Assembly: GCF_001657485.1 (NCBI RefSeq)
Contig: NZ_LXFU01000037.1
Span: forward strand, 248,001-312,000
Length of the DNA: 64,000 nucleotides
Direction: 5' to 3'
Source: Rhizobium sp. WYCCWR10014
Lineage (GTDB): Bacteria > Pseudomonadota > Alphaproteobacteria > Rhizobiales > Rhizobiaceae
Both the position numbers and the translations under genes were made by a program. Below the pieces are notes generated by a model. That model worked only from the letters and a program-made list of their open reading frames with translations. It was not told the DNA's origin and searched no databases. Of this stretch, positions 18,901 through 26,751 are shown one piece after another (position 1 is the first letter of the stretch; the number at the start of each line of letters is the position of its first letter).

Positions 18901-19772
18901 GCGCAGATGAAGGTGTCGGCGACACCCGATAGCTCCTGCAGATGTGGGCGCATCGCATTGGCGCCGAGCGCGCAGTTGAGCCCGATCGTGAAGGGATTGG
19001 CATGGCGCACGGAATTCCAGAAGGCCGATGGCGTCTGGCCGGACAGCGTGCGGCCGGAAAGATCGGTGATCGTGCCCGAGATCATCACCGGCAGGCGCAC
19101 GCCCTTGGCCTCGAAGCGCTCCTCGCAGGCGAAGATCGCAGCCTTGGCGTTCAACGTGTCGAAGATCGTCTCGATGAGGATGATGTCGGCGCCGCCGTCG
19201 ATCAGCCCGTCGATCTGCTCGCCATAGGCGGAACGCAGATCGTCGAAGGTGACGGCGCGGAAACCCGGATTGTTGACGTCAGGCGAGATCGAGGCGGTGC
19301 GGTTGGTCGGGCCGATGGCGCCGGCGACGAAACGGCGGCGGCCGTCCTCGCGCTCGGCGCGCTGTGCTGCCCGGCGCACGATTTCGGCACCTTCCTTGTT
19401 GAGATCATAGACTGCACCTTCCATCTCGTAATCGGCCTGCGCGATGCGGGTCGAGGAGAAGGTGTTGGTCTCGAGAATATCGGCGCCGGCCTTGGCGTAT
19501 CTGTAATGGATCTCTTCGATCGCGTCCGGCTGGGTCAGGATCAGAAGGTCGTTATTGCCCTTCTGGTGACAGGCGCAGCCGATGAAGCGCGTTCCGCGGA
19601 ACTGGTCTTCGTCATAGCCGAGCCCCTGGATTTGTGTGCCCATGGCGCCGTCGAGAACAAGGATGCGCTCGCTCGCCGCTTGTCTCAAAGCTGCGAACAC
19701 TTCACTGCCGTCACGTTTGCCCGTTTCCGGACCAAAGAGATTGTCAAACACGGGAGGGCTCCTTGACGTCAT
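15978..19772 (-). CDS. metH: Cobalamin-dependent methionine synthase
   Basis: A 1264-residue cytoplasmic enzyme that transfers a methyl group from 5-methyltetrahydrofolate to homocysteine through methylcobalamin. All four modules are visible in order: homocysteine domain with the zinc-ligand motif GGCCGSTPEH (about residue 335), pterin-binding domain (about 370-630), cobalamin domain with the axial-histidine motif DVHDIG near 770, and the C-terminal S-adenosylmethionine activation domain (HPGSYYFGVAKVERDQ near 1220). ATG 19772 has GGAAG 9 nt upstream. Length equals the family norm. A 20-bp palindrome lies just upstream; metF is not adjacent. Confidence 0.97.
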   Translation of the reverse strand: MTSRSPPVFDNLFGPETGKRDGSEVFAALRQAASERILVLDGAMGTQIQGLGYDEDQFRGTRFIGCACHQKGNNDLLILTQPDAIEEIHYRYAKAGADILETNTFSSTRIAQADYEMEGAVYDLNKEGAEIVRRAAQRAEREDGRRRFVAGAIGPTNRTASISPDVNNPGFRAVTFDDLRSAYGEQIDGLIDGGADIILIETIFDTLNAKAAIFACEERFEAKGVRLPVMISGTITDLSGRTLSGQTPSAFWNSVRHANPFTIGLNCALGANAMRPHLQELSGVADTFICAYPNAGLPNEFGQYDETPELMAAQIDGFAREGLVNIVGGCCGSTPEHIKAIAETVAKYKPRPIPEHRPFMSLSGLEPFELTKDIPFVNVGERTNVTGSARFRKLITNGDFTAALDVARDQVENGAQVIDINMDEGLIDSEKAMVEFLNLIAAEPDIARVPVMIDSSKFSIIESGLKRVQGKPIVNSISLKEGEENFLAQARLLHNYGAAVVVMAFDETGQADSYERKVDICTRAYKLLTEKIGYPPEDIIFDPNIFAVATGIEEHNNYGVDFIEATRTIRERMPLVHISGGVSNLSFSFRGNEPVREAMHAVFLYHAIQAGMDMGIVNAGQLAVYDNIDPELREACEDVVLNRRPDGTERLLEVAERFRGGAAREGRVQDLSWREWSVEKRLEHALVNGITEYIEADTEEARLQAARPLHVIEGPLMAGMNVVGDLFGSGKMFLPQVVKSARVMKQAVAVLLPYMEEEKRLNGGDQRKTAGKILMATVKGDVHDIGKNIVGVVLACNNYEIVDLGVMVPATKILETAIAEKVDVIGLSGLITPSLDEMVHVAAEMERQGFEIPLLIGGATTSRVHTAVKIHPGYNKGQTVYVTDASRAVGVVSALLSPETRQSYVDDIRAEYAKVAAAHARSEAEKVRLPLPRARENAHKIDWSAHQPVKPQFFGTRVFEDYDLAELAKYIDWTPFFQTWELRGRYPAILEDEKQGEAARALWADAQAMLKKIIDEKWFRPRAVIGFWPAGAVGDDIRLFTDESRKHELETFYTLRQQLSKRDGRPNVALSDFVAPVSSGVQDYVGGFVVTAGIEEIAIAERFERANDDYSSILVKALADRFAEAFAERMHEQVRREYWGYAKDETLSKEDLITEAYAGIRPAPGYPAQPDHTEKATLFKLLDAEKAAGVKLTESYAMWPGSSVSGLYIGHPGSYYFGVAKVERDQVEDYAARKGMQVSEVERWLGPVLNYVPRKTETEIEDAA

Positions 19773-19791
19773 AAGACCAGACTTCCAAATC

Positions 19792-19811
19792 ACATAAAGA
19801 TATCTTTATGT
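19792..19811. promoter_or_regulatory. 20-bp perfect palindrome upstream of metH
   Basis: The half-site ACATAAAGAT is followed by its exact complement, centred 30 bp before the metH start and overlapping a TTGACA on the coding strand. ArsR-family S-adenosylhomocysteine-responsive repressors (SahR) of proteobacterial methionine-cycle genes bind AT-rich inverted repeats of this kind, so such a regulator is a reasonable candidate. No regulator gene is adjacent. Confidence 0.65.
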
Positions 19812-19845
19812 CAATATATGCCTGTCGATTTCGTGCTTTGCAAAT

Positions 19846-19949
19846 CTACAGCGCCGCGCGTCTCTTAAGACGCGCAAAGGACGCTGTAGCAGTTTGAATC
19901 TTCGCATCGTGCTTTCCGAAAATCGATCCCGATTTTCGGGCCGATGCGA
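19846..19949. repeat. Dispersed palindromic repeats upstream of AGE gene
   Basis: Two adjacent hairpins: CTACAGCG ... CGCTGTAG enclosing GCGCGTCT/AGACGCGC (19846-19889), and CCGAAAATCG-N3-CGATTTTCGG (about 19908-19931) flanked by GCATCG/CGATGC-like arms. The first recurs inverted at 29325-29369 and in short form at 47161-47190. Confidence 0.7.
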
Positions 19950-20023
19950 TAGCCGGATGACAGACTCGCACGACGCCTATATAGGCGTTTACAACGCTTT
20001 GTGCACGAAATCGGAGGAGCATC

Positions 20024-21283
20024 ATGGCACCCGCAACCGGCAACGCCGTGCTTGGAAACTGGACGACCCGCGCCTATCATCGCGACTGGCTGCTGACCCA
20101 GGCGAACGGTCTGTTCGATTTCTTCCAGCACAATTCGGTCAACCCCAAGGGCGGCTTCTACGATCTCGACGACGAAGGCGGGCCTCTTGACGCCGAGGGC
20201 CAGGTTCGCGGCATCCATATCGCCGCGCGCGCCGTGCATTGCTTCTCGATCGGCGCCCTGCTCGGTCGTCCCGGCGCTGCCGATGTCGTCGACCACGGCA
20301 TGGACTATATCTGGAACCATCATCGCGACCGAAAAAACGGCGGCTATTTCTGGTCGCTCAACAATGACGGTCCCGTCGATTCCAACAAGCAGGGCTACGG
20401 CCATGCTTTTGTGCTGCTCGCCGCCTCAGCCGCAAAGACGATCGACCATCCGCTTGCCGACGGCATGCTTGATGATATCACCGAGATCCTCAACACGAAG
20501 TTTTGGGAAGCGAAGCACGGTGCGATCGCCGAGGAATTCACCGCCGACTGGCAGCCGCTCGATGGCGGCGCCTATCGCGGCCAGAACTCCAATATGCATC
20601 TGACCGAAGCGCTGATGGCGGCCTTCGAAGCCACCGGCGACCGGGACTATCTGACCAAGGCCGAAAGCATCGCCGAACTCGTCATCCACCGCGTCGCCGG
20701 TTCGGTCGACTGGCGCGTCGCCGAGCATTTCGACGCCGAATGGAATCTCGACAAGACGTATTATCATCCGAACGAAATGTTCCGCCCGGCCGGCACGACG
20801 CCCGGCCACTGGCTGGAATGGGCCCGCCTCATCCTGCAGCTCTGGGCGCTCGGCGGCAAACGCATTGAATGGATGCCGGACGCGGCCAAGGCGCTCTTTG
20901 CGCAATCCATGGCGCTCGGCTGGGACAACGACAAGGGCGGCTTCTTCTATACGCTCGATTGGGACGACAAGCCCGCCAAGCGCAACAAGCTCTGGTGGCC
21001 GGCTTGCGAAGGTGCGGCCGCTGCACATTTCCTCAACGAGCACCTGCCGAGCGATTTCCATGAAGAGAGCTACCGCAAGATCTGGAACGTGATCGAACGC
21101 GCCTTCATCGACCACAAGAACGGCGGCTGGCACGAGGAGCTGACGGAGGATCTCGTTCCCTCGCACTCGCTCTTCCCCGGCAAGGGCGATATCTATCACG
21201 CCCTGCAGGCATGCCTCATCCCGCTCTTCCCGGCAACGGGCAGCCTGACAAAGGGCATCACTGAGGCCGGCGGCAAGCTCTGA
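20024..21283 (+). CDS. AGE-family sugar epimerase/isomerase
   Basis: A 419-residue (alpha/alpha)6-barrel protein of the N-acylglucosamine 2-epimerase family, which includes mannose isomerases and YihS-type aldose-ketose isomerases. Motifs include GGFYDLDDEGG near residue 43, GYGHAFVLL near 126, RGQNSNMHLTEA near 186 and the C-terminal GKGDIYHALQACL. The internal histidines of these motifs correspond to the catalytic positions of the family. GGAGGAG lies before the ATG. The length suits mannose isomerase/YihS better than cellobiose epimerase; the exact sugar is not determined. Confidence 0.85.
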   Translation: MAPATGNAVLGNWTTRAYHRDWLLTQANGLFDFFQHNSVNPKGGFYDLDDEGGPLDAEGQVRGIHIAARAVHCFSIGALLGRPGAADVVDHGMDYIWNHHRDRKNGGYFWSLNNDGPVDSNKQGYGHAFVLLAASAAKTIDHPLADGMLDDITEILNTKFWEAKHGAIAEEFTADWQPLDGGAYRGQNSNMHLTEALMAAFEATGDRDYLTKAESIAELVIHRVAGSVDWRVAEHFDAEWNLDKTYYHPNEMFRPAGTTPGHWLEWARLILQLWALGGKRIEWMPDAAKALFAQSMALGWDNDKGGFFYTLDWDDKPAKRNKLWWPACEGAAAAHFLNEHLPSDFHEESYRKIWNVIERAFIDHKNGGWHEELTEDLVPSHSLFPGKGDIYHALQACLIPLFPATGSLTKGITEAGGKL

Positions 21284-21355
21284 GGCGAAAGCCCCAGCAG
21301 CGCGGTACCGATTAGTTGCGGCAGGACGTCGGCAGACCAGAGATACCGAGTCCTG

Positions 21356-21742
21356 TCAACGCGCCTGCGCCAGATCTAGACCGATATAGTATTGCAGATG
21401 GATATTGTGCTCGCGGTTCACCGCCTGAATCAGCCGCTCCACGTCTCCAATCGGCGAATGCAAAATCTCCAACAAGAGCGCACGAAAATCCGCTTGCGAT
21501 ATCTCCCCGGCCATGCCGGTGATCGTGCGCTGAAGCTTGGTGTGAAGAACCCAATGCAGGACCGCCCGGCGATAGGCGTCATCGAGCAGCACAGCCAGAT
21601 CGCCAGCCTCGATCTCATATTCGAAAGACAGGCTGACATGGCCGGAATCGACAGGAAGCGAATAGATCAGCCTCCCCTCGACATCGTCGACATGCGGCTC
21701 GTAGCCATCACCCATGCGGCGCTTGCCGGAAATTGCAGCCAT
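21356..21742 (-). CDS. Hypothetical protein coupled to heme-degrading-domain gene
   Basis: A 128-residue soluble protein of unknown function. It begins one base after the stop of the upstream UPF0303 gene (TGAGATG), so the two are translationally coupled. The N-terminal half looks beta-rich (GRLIYSLPVDSGHVSLSFEY) and the C-terminal half helical with repeated Leu/Ile heptads. No family is recognised. Composition and codon use match the neighbours. Confidence 0.7.
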   Translation of the reverse strand: MAAISGKRRMGDGYEPHVDDVEGRLIYSLPVDSGHVSLSFEYEIEAGDLAVLLDDAYRRAVLHWVLHTKLQRTITGMAGEISQADFRALLLEILHSPIGDVERLIQAVNREHNIHLQYYIGLDLAQAR

Positions 21743-21743
21743 C

Positions 21744-22232
21744 TCAGGCGAGCCGCAGCGTATCCAGATCTTTGGCGAGCATCAGCGCCAGCGCCTCGAC
21801 CGCGAGATTGTGGTCGTCACGCTGCGGCAGTCCTGAGACGGTGACGGCGCCGATGCAGCCGGTACCCTTGACGTTGATCGGGAAACTGCCGCCATGCGGC
21901 GCATAGTCGGCGCCGGAAAGCCCATTATCCTCGACCGTCTTGCCGTCCTTCTGCAGCTTCAGGCCGGAGGCATAGCTGCTGCGGAAATAACGCAGCACCA
22001 TGTTGCGCTTGCGGCGGACCCAGTTGACATTGTCGGGCGTCACGCCCGGGAGGGCCGCATAGAAAACGGGCATCGAATGCAAAGTCACGTCGATCGCGAT
22101 GCCGAGGCCGCGCTCGGTGGCGAGTTCCTGCAGGAGCTTGCCGAGCTGCCATGCCGTCGTCAGGTCGAAGGCGTCAAAGCTCAACACTTTCTCCTGCTCC
22201 GCGATCCGGCCGAGATCGTCCTCGATTGTCAT
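21744..22232 (-). CDS. UPF0303 / heme-degrading domain protein
   Basis: A 162-residue protein of the HbpS/GlcG-like superfamily, UPF0303 branch. Recognisable features are the EQEKVLSFDAFD start region, YFRSSYASG near residue 85, the glycine-rich GGSFPINVKGTGCIGAVTVSG near 115-135 and a final HNLAVEAL helix. ATG 22232 has GAGGAG upstream; the long N-terminal extension of the open frame crosses a dispersed repeat and is rejected. A role in heme or small-molecule handling is inferred from family naming only. Confidence 0.8.
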   Translation of the reverse strand: MTIEDDLGRIAEQEKVLSFDAFDLTTAWQLGKLLQELATERGLGIAIDVTLHSMPVFYAALPGVTPDNVNWVRRKRNMVLRYFRSSYASGLKLQKDGKTVEDNGLSGADYAPHGGSFPINVKGTGCIGAVTVSGLPQRDDHNLAVEALALMLAKDLDTLRLA

Positions 22233-22289
22233 GGGTAAAGCGCTCCTCTGCGGCGATGATCCGTGCAGACCATTTGCGCGGGAGCCGAA

Positions 22290-22422
22290 AAAGTAAAGCA
22301 AAAACTTGGGCATATCCCTGGAGCAGTTCCAGCAAATGTGCGCAGCGGTTTTACGTCCGGAATTGCGCGAAGACAAAGAAATAGGGCATTTTCGTCACTC
22401 GAAGAAACGGAAATGCTCTATG
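22290..22422. repeat. Dispersed rhizobial repeat
   Basis: Non-coding DNA with TGGAGCAGTTCCAG and CAGCGGTTTTACGTCCGGAATTGCG-type segments and the pair GGGCATTTTCGTCACTC / GAAACGGAAATGCTC. Related segments occur before cinI (about 34130-34193). It appears to fill the gap between the UPF0303 gene and a broken flavin reductase gene. Confidence 0.5.
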
Positions 22423-22641
22423 TCAGAGTTTCGGCGTCAGCATCTCGAAACGGTCGCGGATGGTGGCGCAGGTATCGCCGCCAAGCCTCGCAATGGCATC
22501 GACCGCGGCCGGATCGACGTGCAGCCTCTCCGGATCGACCACCCCGTCGTCACCAGGGCGATCGGGCGCGGGATGATGGTGCCGATCATCAGCTTGTAGC
22601 GTTCGCGCTCGGTGAGCTGTTTGAAATCGAAGGAAACGGAT
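22423..22641 (-). pseudogene. Flavin reductase-like remnant
   Basis: The minus strand encodes FDFKQLTERERYKLMIGTI then IPRPIALVTT, the N-terminal signature of flavin reductase/DIM6 proteins. After a frameshift near 22550 it continues directly with DPERLHVDPAAVDAIARLGGD to a stop, resembling the C-terminal tail of the same family. The whole central domain is missing and no start codon is present. It lies just downstream of the racemase gene and was probably the last gene of that operon. Confidence 0.65.
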
Positions 22642-22647
22642 ATCGGT

Positions 22648-23391
22648 TCAGCCGACCTTCATAACCGGCGAAAAACCGCTCATCGCCCCGGTGAAGGGCT
22701 TTGGCAGCGGCGAGGCGTAGGAGCCGCGCTTGCTGGTGGAAAGCCCGAGCGACACCAGGGCTTCGGCCTGCTTGACGGCGGCGGCGACGCCATCGACGAC
22801 AGGCACGCCGTAGATCTCCTGCAGCTCACGCGCCAGATCGGTCATGCCGGCACAGCCGAGTACGATCGCCTCGGCGCCGTCTTCTGAAAGAGCCCGCTCG
22901 ATCTCGGCCCTCAGCTTGCCGATCGCGCCCGAGGCCTGATCTTCCAGCTCGAGCACCGGGATGTCGGAAGCGCGCACCTTGGCGCGGTCGCCCATGCCGT
23001 AGCGGCGCACCAGATTGTCGATCAGCACCCGCGATCGCTCCAGCGTCGTCACTACGGTGAAGCGCTGCGCCAGAAAGCCCGCCGTCACCACGGCGGATTC
23101 GCAAAGCCCGAGGATCGGCACATCGGCAAAGGTTCGCGCCGCTTCGAGCCCGGTATCGTCGAAGCAAGCGATCACAGCCGCGTCATAGCCCGCCGGCTGC
23201 CGGTCTCTGAGTTCGGCGAGGAGACCGGGGATCGCCAGCGCGCCGTCGTAATGTCCCTCGATGGAAACCGGCCCCATGCGCGAGGTGGCCGCGATTATCT
23301 CCGTGCCTGACGCTGCGACCGCACGCGCGGCGGTCGCGGCCTTCTCGGTCATGGAGGCCGTGGTGTTCGGATTGACGATGAGGATGCGCAT
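22648..23391 (-). CDS. Asp/Glu/hydantoin racemase family protein
   Basis: A 247-residue cytoplasmic racemase of the hydantoin/allantoin racemase branch. The two catalytic cysteines of the family are visible in ACFDDTG (about residue 76) and GCAGMTDL (about 184), with NPNTT near the N terminus. It starts one base after the stop of the second permease, so it belongs to the polyamine-type ABC operon and probably acts on the imported compound or a derivative. The C-terminal tail beyond about residue 220 is longer than usual. Confidence 0.87.
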   Translation of the reverse strand: MRILIVNPNTTASMTEKAATAARAVAASGTEIIAATSRMGPVSIEGHYDGALAIPGLLAELRDRQPAGYDAAVIACFDDTGLEAARTFADVPILGLCESAVVTAGFLAQRFTVVTTLERSRVLIDNLVRRYGMGDRAKVRASDIPVLELEDQASGAIGKLRAEIERALSEDGAEAIVLGCAGMTDLARELQEIYGVPVVDGVAAAVKQAEALVSLGLSTSKRGSYASPLPKPFTGAMSGFSPVMKVG

Positions 23392-23392
23392 G

Positions 23393-24214
23393 TCAGTTTA
23401 TCTTTGCCTGCCGCCGGCTGAGCATCGTCATGATGCCGAGTGCGACGAGGATGATGGTGAAGGAAAACAGCGTCGTCACCGTACCGAGCGCATAGAGCAC
23501 CGGCGTCGTGACGTTGGTGGTCATGCCGTAGATTTCGAGCGGCAGCGTGTTGTAGGTGCCTGATGTCATCAGCGTGCGGGCGAACTCGTCGTAGGAGAGC
23601 GTGAAGCCGAACAGGCCGACGCCGACGAGGCTCGGCGCGATCATCGGCAGCACGACATGGCGGAAGGTCTGCCAGGAGCTGGCGCCAAGGTCGCGCGCCG
23701 CCTCTTCATAGGCCGGCGAAAAGCGGTTGAAGACGGCAAACATGATCAGCACGCCGAAGGGCAGCGTCCAGGTCAGATGCGCACCGAAGGCCGACGAATA
23801 CCAGGCGGGCTTCAGCCCTCCCTCCTGGAAGACGACGCCGATGCCGAGCGAGATGATGATCGACGGCACGACGAGGCTGGCGACCGTGGCATAGAACAGC
23901 GCCGTCGAACCTGGGAAACGGCGCCGGAATGCAAGGCCGGCGAGCAGCGACACGACGACGGTCACCACCATCACCATCAGCCCGAGGGTGAAGGAGCGGC
24001 GGAACGAGGCGCCGAAATCGCCGACCGCCTGCTTCTCGAACAGATTGAAGAACCAGTGCGTGGAAACGCCGTTCATCGGGAAAGTCAGGCCGCCATCCGG
24101 CCCCTGGAAGGAGAGGATCAGGATCGCCGAGAGCGGGCCGTAGAGGAACAGCACGAAGATGATGAAGAAGAGCGCCAGCATGTAGAATTCCAGGCCGCGT
24201 TTTTCGTGGTTCAT
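23393..24214 (-). CDS. ABC transporter permease (PotC-like)
   Basis: A 273-residue inner-membrane permease with about six hydrophobic segments and the EAA loop YEEAARDLGASSWQTFRHV (about residue 175). Sequence style matches the second permease of spermidine/putrescine-type importers. It starts one base after the first permease stop (TGAGATG) and ends just before the racemase start, so translation is tightly coupled. Confidence 0.9.
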   Translation of the reverse strand: MNHEKRGLEFYMLALFFIIFVLFLYGPLSAILILSFQGPDGGLTFPMNGVSTHWFFNLFEKQAVGDFGASFRRSFTLGLMVMVVTVVVSLLAGLAFRRRFPGSTALFYATVASLVVPSIIISLGIGVVFQEGGLKPAWYSSAFGAHLTWTLPFGVLIMFAVFNRFSPAYEEAARDLGASSWQTFRHVVLPMIAPSLVGVGLFGFTLSYDEFARTLMTSGTYNTLPLEIYGMTTNVTTPVLYALGTVTTLFSFTIILVALGIMTMLSRRQAKIN

Positions 24215-24215
24215 C

Positions 24216-25130
24216 TCAAAGCTCCTTGCGGATATCGACGACGCGCAGGATGGCCGCGACCATCAGCAGCACCACGGCAAGCAGCACCACGGCATTGGCG
24301 GCAGCGGCCGGATATTGCAGCAGCGACATCTGGTTCTTCATCATCAGCGCCACCGAAGCGCTCTGGCCGCCGGACATCACCTGCACCGTCGAAAAGTCAG
24401 CCATGACGAGCGTGACGACGAAGATCGTGCCGATCGCCATGCCGGGTTTGGCGAGCGGGATGACGACATTCCAAAGCACCTGCCAGCCCGACGCGCCGGC
24501 ATCGCGCGCCGCCTCGAACAGCGACCGGTCGATACGCATCAGCGTATTGAAGATCGGCGTCACCATGAACAGCGTATAGAGATGCACCATGGCGAGCACG
24601 ACGGCGAAATCGGAATAGAGCAGCCATTCGATCGGCTGCGGGATGATGCCCATCTTGATCAGCGTCGAATTGACCAGGCCGTTGCGCCCGAGCACCGGGA
24701 TCCACGAGATCATGCGGATGATGTTCGAGGTCATGAACGGCACGGTGCAGACAAGGAAGAGGATCATCTGCGTCGACGTCTTGCGGATGTGGAAGGCCAG
24801 GAAATAGGCGACCCAGAAACCGATGACGAGCGTCAGCGCCCAGACGATCGCGGTGAATTTCAGCGTGTTGAGATAGATCTTCCACGTCACCCACGAACCG
24901 AGCGTGTCGGTGTAGTTCATCGTCAGGAAATCGGGATAGAGACCGGCAAAGTCGTAGTCCCAGAAGCTCACGACCGCGATCATGGCGATCGGCAGCAGGA
25001 AGAACAAGCCGAGAATGACGAACAGCGGCGTCGCCTGGAGATAGGAGATCGCCGATGGGGAAAGCTTCAGTCCGCGCCCGCCGCGCGCGCCTTGGCCGTC
25101 CTCCTCCGTTTCCGCTGCGATGGTCGCCAT
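24216..25130 (-). CDS. ABC transporter permease (PotB-like)
   Basis: A 304-residue inner-membrane permease with a polar N-terminal extension, about six membrane segments, and the EAA loop LFEAARDAGASGWQVLWNV near residue 214. It follows the binding-protein gene across a 270-bp gap filled by dispersed repeats. It would pair with the PotC-like protein to form the transport channel. Confidence 0.9.
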   Translation of the reverse strand: MATIAAETEEDGQGARGGRGLKLSPSAISYLQATPLFVILGLFFLLPIAMIAVVSFWDYDFAGLYPDFLTMNYTDTLGSWVTWKIYLNTLKFTAIVWALTLVIGFWVAYFLAFHIRKTSTQMILFLVCTVPFMTSNIIRMISWIPVLGRNGLVNSTLIKMGIIPQPIEWLLYSDFAVVLAMVHLYTLFMVTPIFNTLMRIDRSLFEAARDAGASGWQVLWNVVIPLAKPGMAIGTIFVVTLVMADFSTVQVMSGGQSASVALMMKNQMSLLQYPAAAANAVVLLAVVLLMVAAILRVVDIRKEL

Positions 25131-25180
25131 ATCCGGTTCTCCGTTCTCATTAAGTCAGGTGGGACGAGAGTGCGCGTAGC

Positions 25181-25350
25181 CCCCTCATCCGCCTGCCGGC
25201 ACCTTCTCCCCGCTGGGGAGAAGAGAATCGCGGCAACGTCTCCGCCGCCGCAAACCTTGCCCTCTTTTTAGCTGCCGAGCGGCAAGCTCCCCCTTCTCCC
25301 CAGCGGGGAGAAGATGCCCGAAGGGCAGATGAGGGGGCGGAGCGAAGCGA
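25181..25350. repeat. RIME-like repeat pair inside ABC operon
   Basis: Two CTTCTCCCC-GGGGAGAAG hairpins (about 25210-25226 and 25295-25312) flanked by CCCCTCATC / GATGAGGGG outer arms, forming a large inverted structure between the binding-protein and permease genes. The same core occurs at 12240-12411. It may act as a processing or attenuation element. Confidence 0.7.
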
Positions 25351-25400
25351 CGTCTTAAGCGTTAGCGAAAGACAGTGGCTCTCCGCCCTCTCTCCGCAGA

Positions 25401-26699
25401 TCAGGCTGCGATAAACTCGTTCCAGCGGCGGACCATGTAGCGGTCTTCGTCCATGACGGAGTTCCAGCAGGCGACCGCACCCATGCGGGCTTCGAAGGAG
25501 CCGCCGTCGCGTACCGCACCGGCCTTCTCCATGACCTTGCCCTCGGGCGACATGATGTCGCCGGTTGCAGCCTTGCCCTCGATCCAGTAGCCCCATTCGT
25601 CGGCCGACATGAATTCCTTGGCGGTGTCCATGCAGGCGGAATAGTAGCCCTGGCGGTTGAGATAGCCGCCGACCCAGCCCGACGTGTACCAGTTGATATA
25701 TTCATAGGCGGCATCGAGCTGCGCCCCCTTGAGGTGAGAGGCAAGGCCGAGGCCGCCGCCCCATGCGCGATAACCTTCCTTGAGCGGCTGGTACTTGCAG
25801 GCGATGCCCTTCGAACGGACGGCGGCAACGGCCGGCGACCACATGGACTGGATGACGACTTCGCCCGACGCCATCAGGTTCACCGACTCGTCGAAGCTCT
25901 TCCAGAAGGCGCGGAACTGGCCGTCGCCCTTGGCCTTGATCAGGAATTCGATCGTCTTGTCGATCTCTTCCTTCGTCATGTTGCCCTTGTCGGCATATTT
26001 GATGTTGCCCATGGCTTCCATGATCATCGCTGCATCCATGATGCCGATCGACGGAATGTTGAGGATCGAGGTCTTGCCCTTGAACTTCGGATCCATGATG
26101 TCGGCCCAGCTGGTGATGTCGCGGCCTACGAGATCGGGGCGGATGCCGAGCGTATCGGCGTTGTAGATGGTCGGAACCATCGTCATCCACTGCGTCGGCT
26201 CCTTGGCGAACTTCTTGGAGTCCTGCGCTTCGACGAAACCGACCGTGTGCGGCGCCGTGCCCTGGGCGATGACGCTCTCCGGCTTCAGCTTGCCGTTGAT
26301 GAACAGCGGTACGATCTTGTCGTAATATTTCAGCTTCTTGACGTCCATCGGCTGCATGACGCCGGTCGGGAACACCTTCTTGGCGATCCAGTATTCGATG
26401 TCGGCAATGTCGTAGCTGTCAGGCTGGGTGACGGCGCGCTGGGCGGCGGCGTCGGAATCGGTTGCCGTCATCTCCAGCGTGATGCCGAGATCGGCCTTGC
26501 ACTTCTCGGCGATGGCATTGATGTTCGAAACGCCGGTGCCGAACTGGCGAAGCGTGATGTTCGTCTGCGCCCAGATGGTGGGAAAGCCGGTGATGGCGCC
26601 GGAGCCGGCGATGGCGCCGACGGCGGCAGCACCCGTCTTCAGCAGCGTGCGGCGGGAAAGCCCCTTCTCCGCCTTGGTCGATGTCGTTTCAGTCGTCAT
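25401..26699 (-). CDS. ABC transporter substrate-binding protein (Tat-exported, PotD-like)
   Basis: A 432-residue periplasmic binding protein with a twin-arginine signal (SRRTLLK at about residues 15-21) followed by an Ala/Gly-rich hydrophobic stretch and cleavage near IWAQ. The rest matches the polyamine-type binding protein family, with WMTMVPTIYNADTLG and the GGGLGLASHLKGA region. ATG 26699 has AAGGGG upstream; the longer frame is spurious. The Tat route suggests folding before export. It follows the ATPase gene and precedes both permeases. Confidence 0.88.
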   Translation of the reverse strand: MTTETTSTKAEKGLSRRTLLKTGAAAVGAIAGSGAITGFPTIWAQTNITLRQFGTGVSNINAIAEKCKADLGITLEMTATDSDAAAQRAVTQPDSYDIADIEYWIAKKVFPTGVMQPMDVKKLKYYDKIVPLFINGKLKPESVIAQGTAPHTVGFVEAQDSKKFAKEPTQWMTMVPTIYNADTLGIRPDLVGRDITSWADIMDPKFKGKTSILNIPSIGIMDAAMIMEAMGNIKYADKGNMTKEEIDKTIEFLIKAKGDGQFRAFWKSFDESVNLMASGEVVIQSMWSPAVAAVRSKGIACKYQPLKEGYRAWGGGLGLASHLKGAQLDAAYEYINWYTSGWVGGYLNRQGYYSACMDTAKEFMSADEWGYWIEGKAATGDIMSPEGKVMEKAGAVRDGGSFEARMGAVACWNSVMDEDRYMVRRWNEFIAA

Positions 26700-26751
26700 G
26701 TCAGTTCCCCTTTTCTTGGATAGAAGGTTCAGTGTTCTTGATGGTGATGGC

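Noticed and set aside
16140..18932. 930-codon open frame antisense to metH
   Set aside because: It is the complementary shadow of a GC-rich conserved gene; its product is rich in Arg/Asp/His with no domain pattern, while the metH frame has all catalytic motifs.
19812..20023. Possible SAM or cobalamin riboswitch upstream of metH
   Set aside because: No conserved B12 box or SAM-aptamer core is visible; the region is taken up by dispersed palindromes and a protein-type operator.
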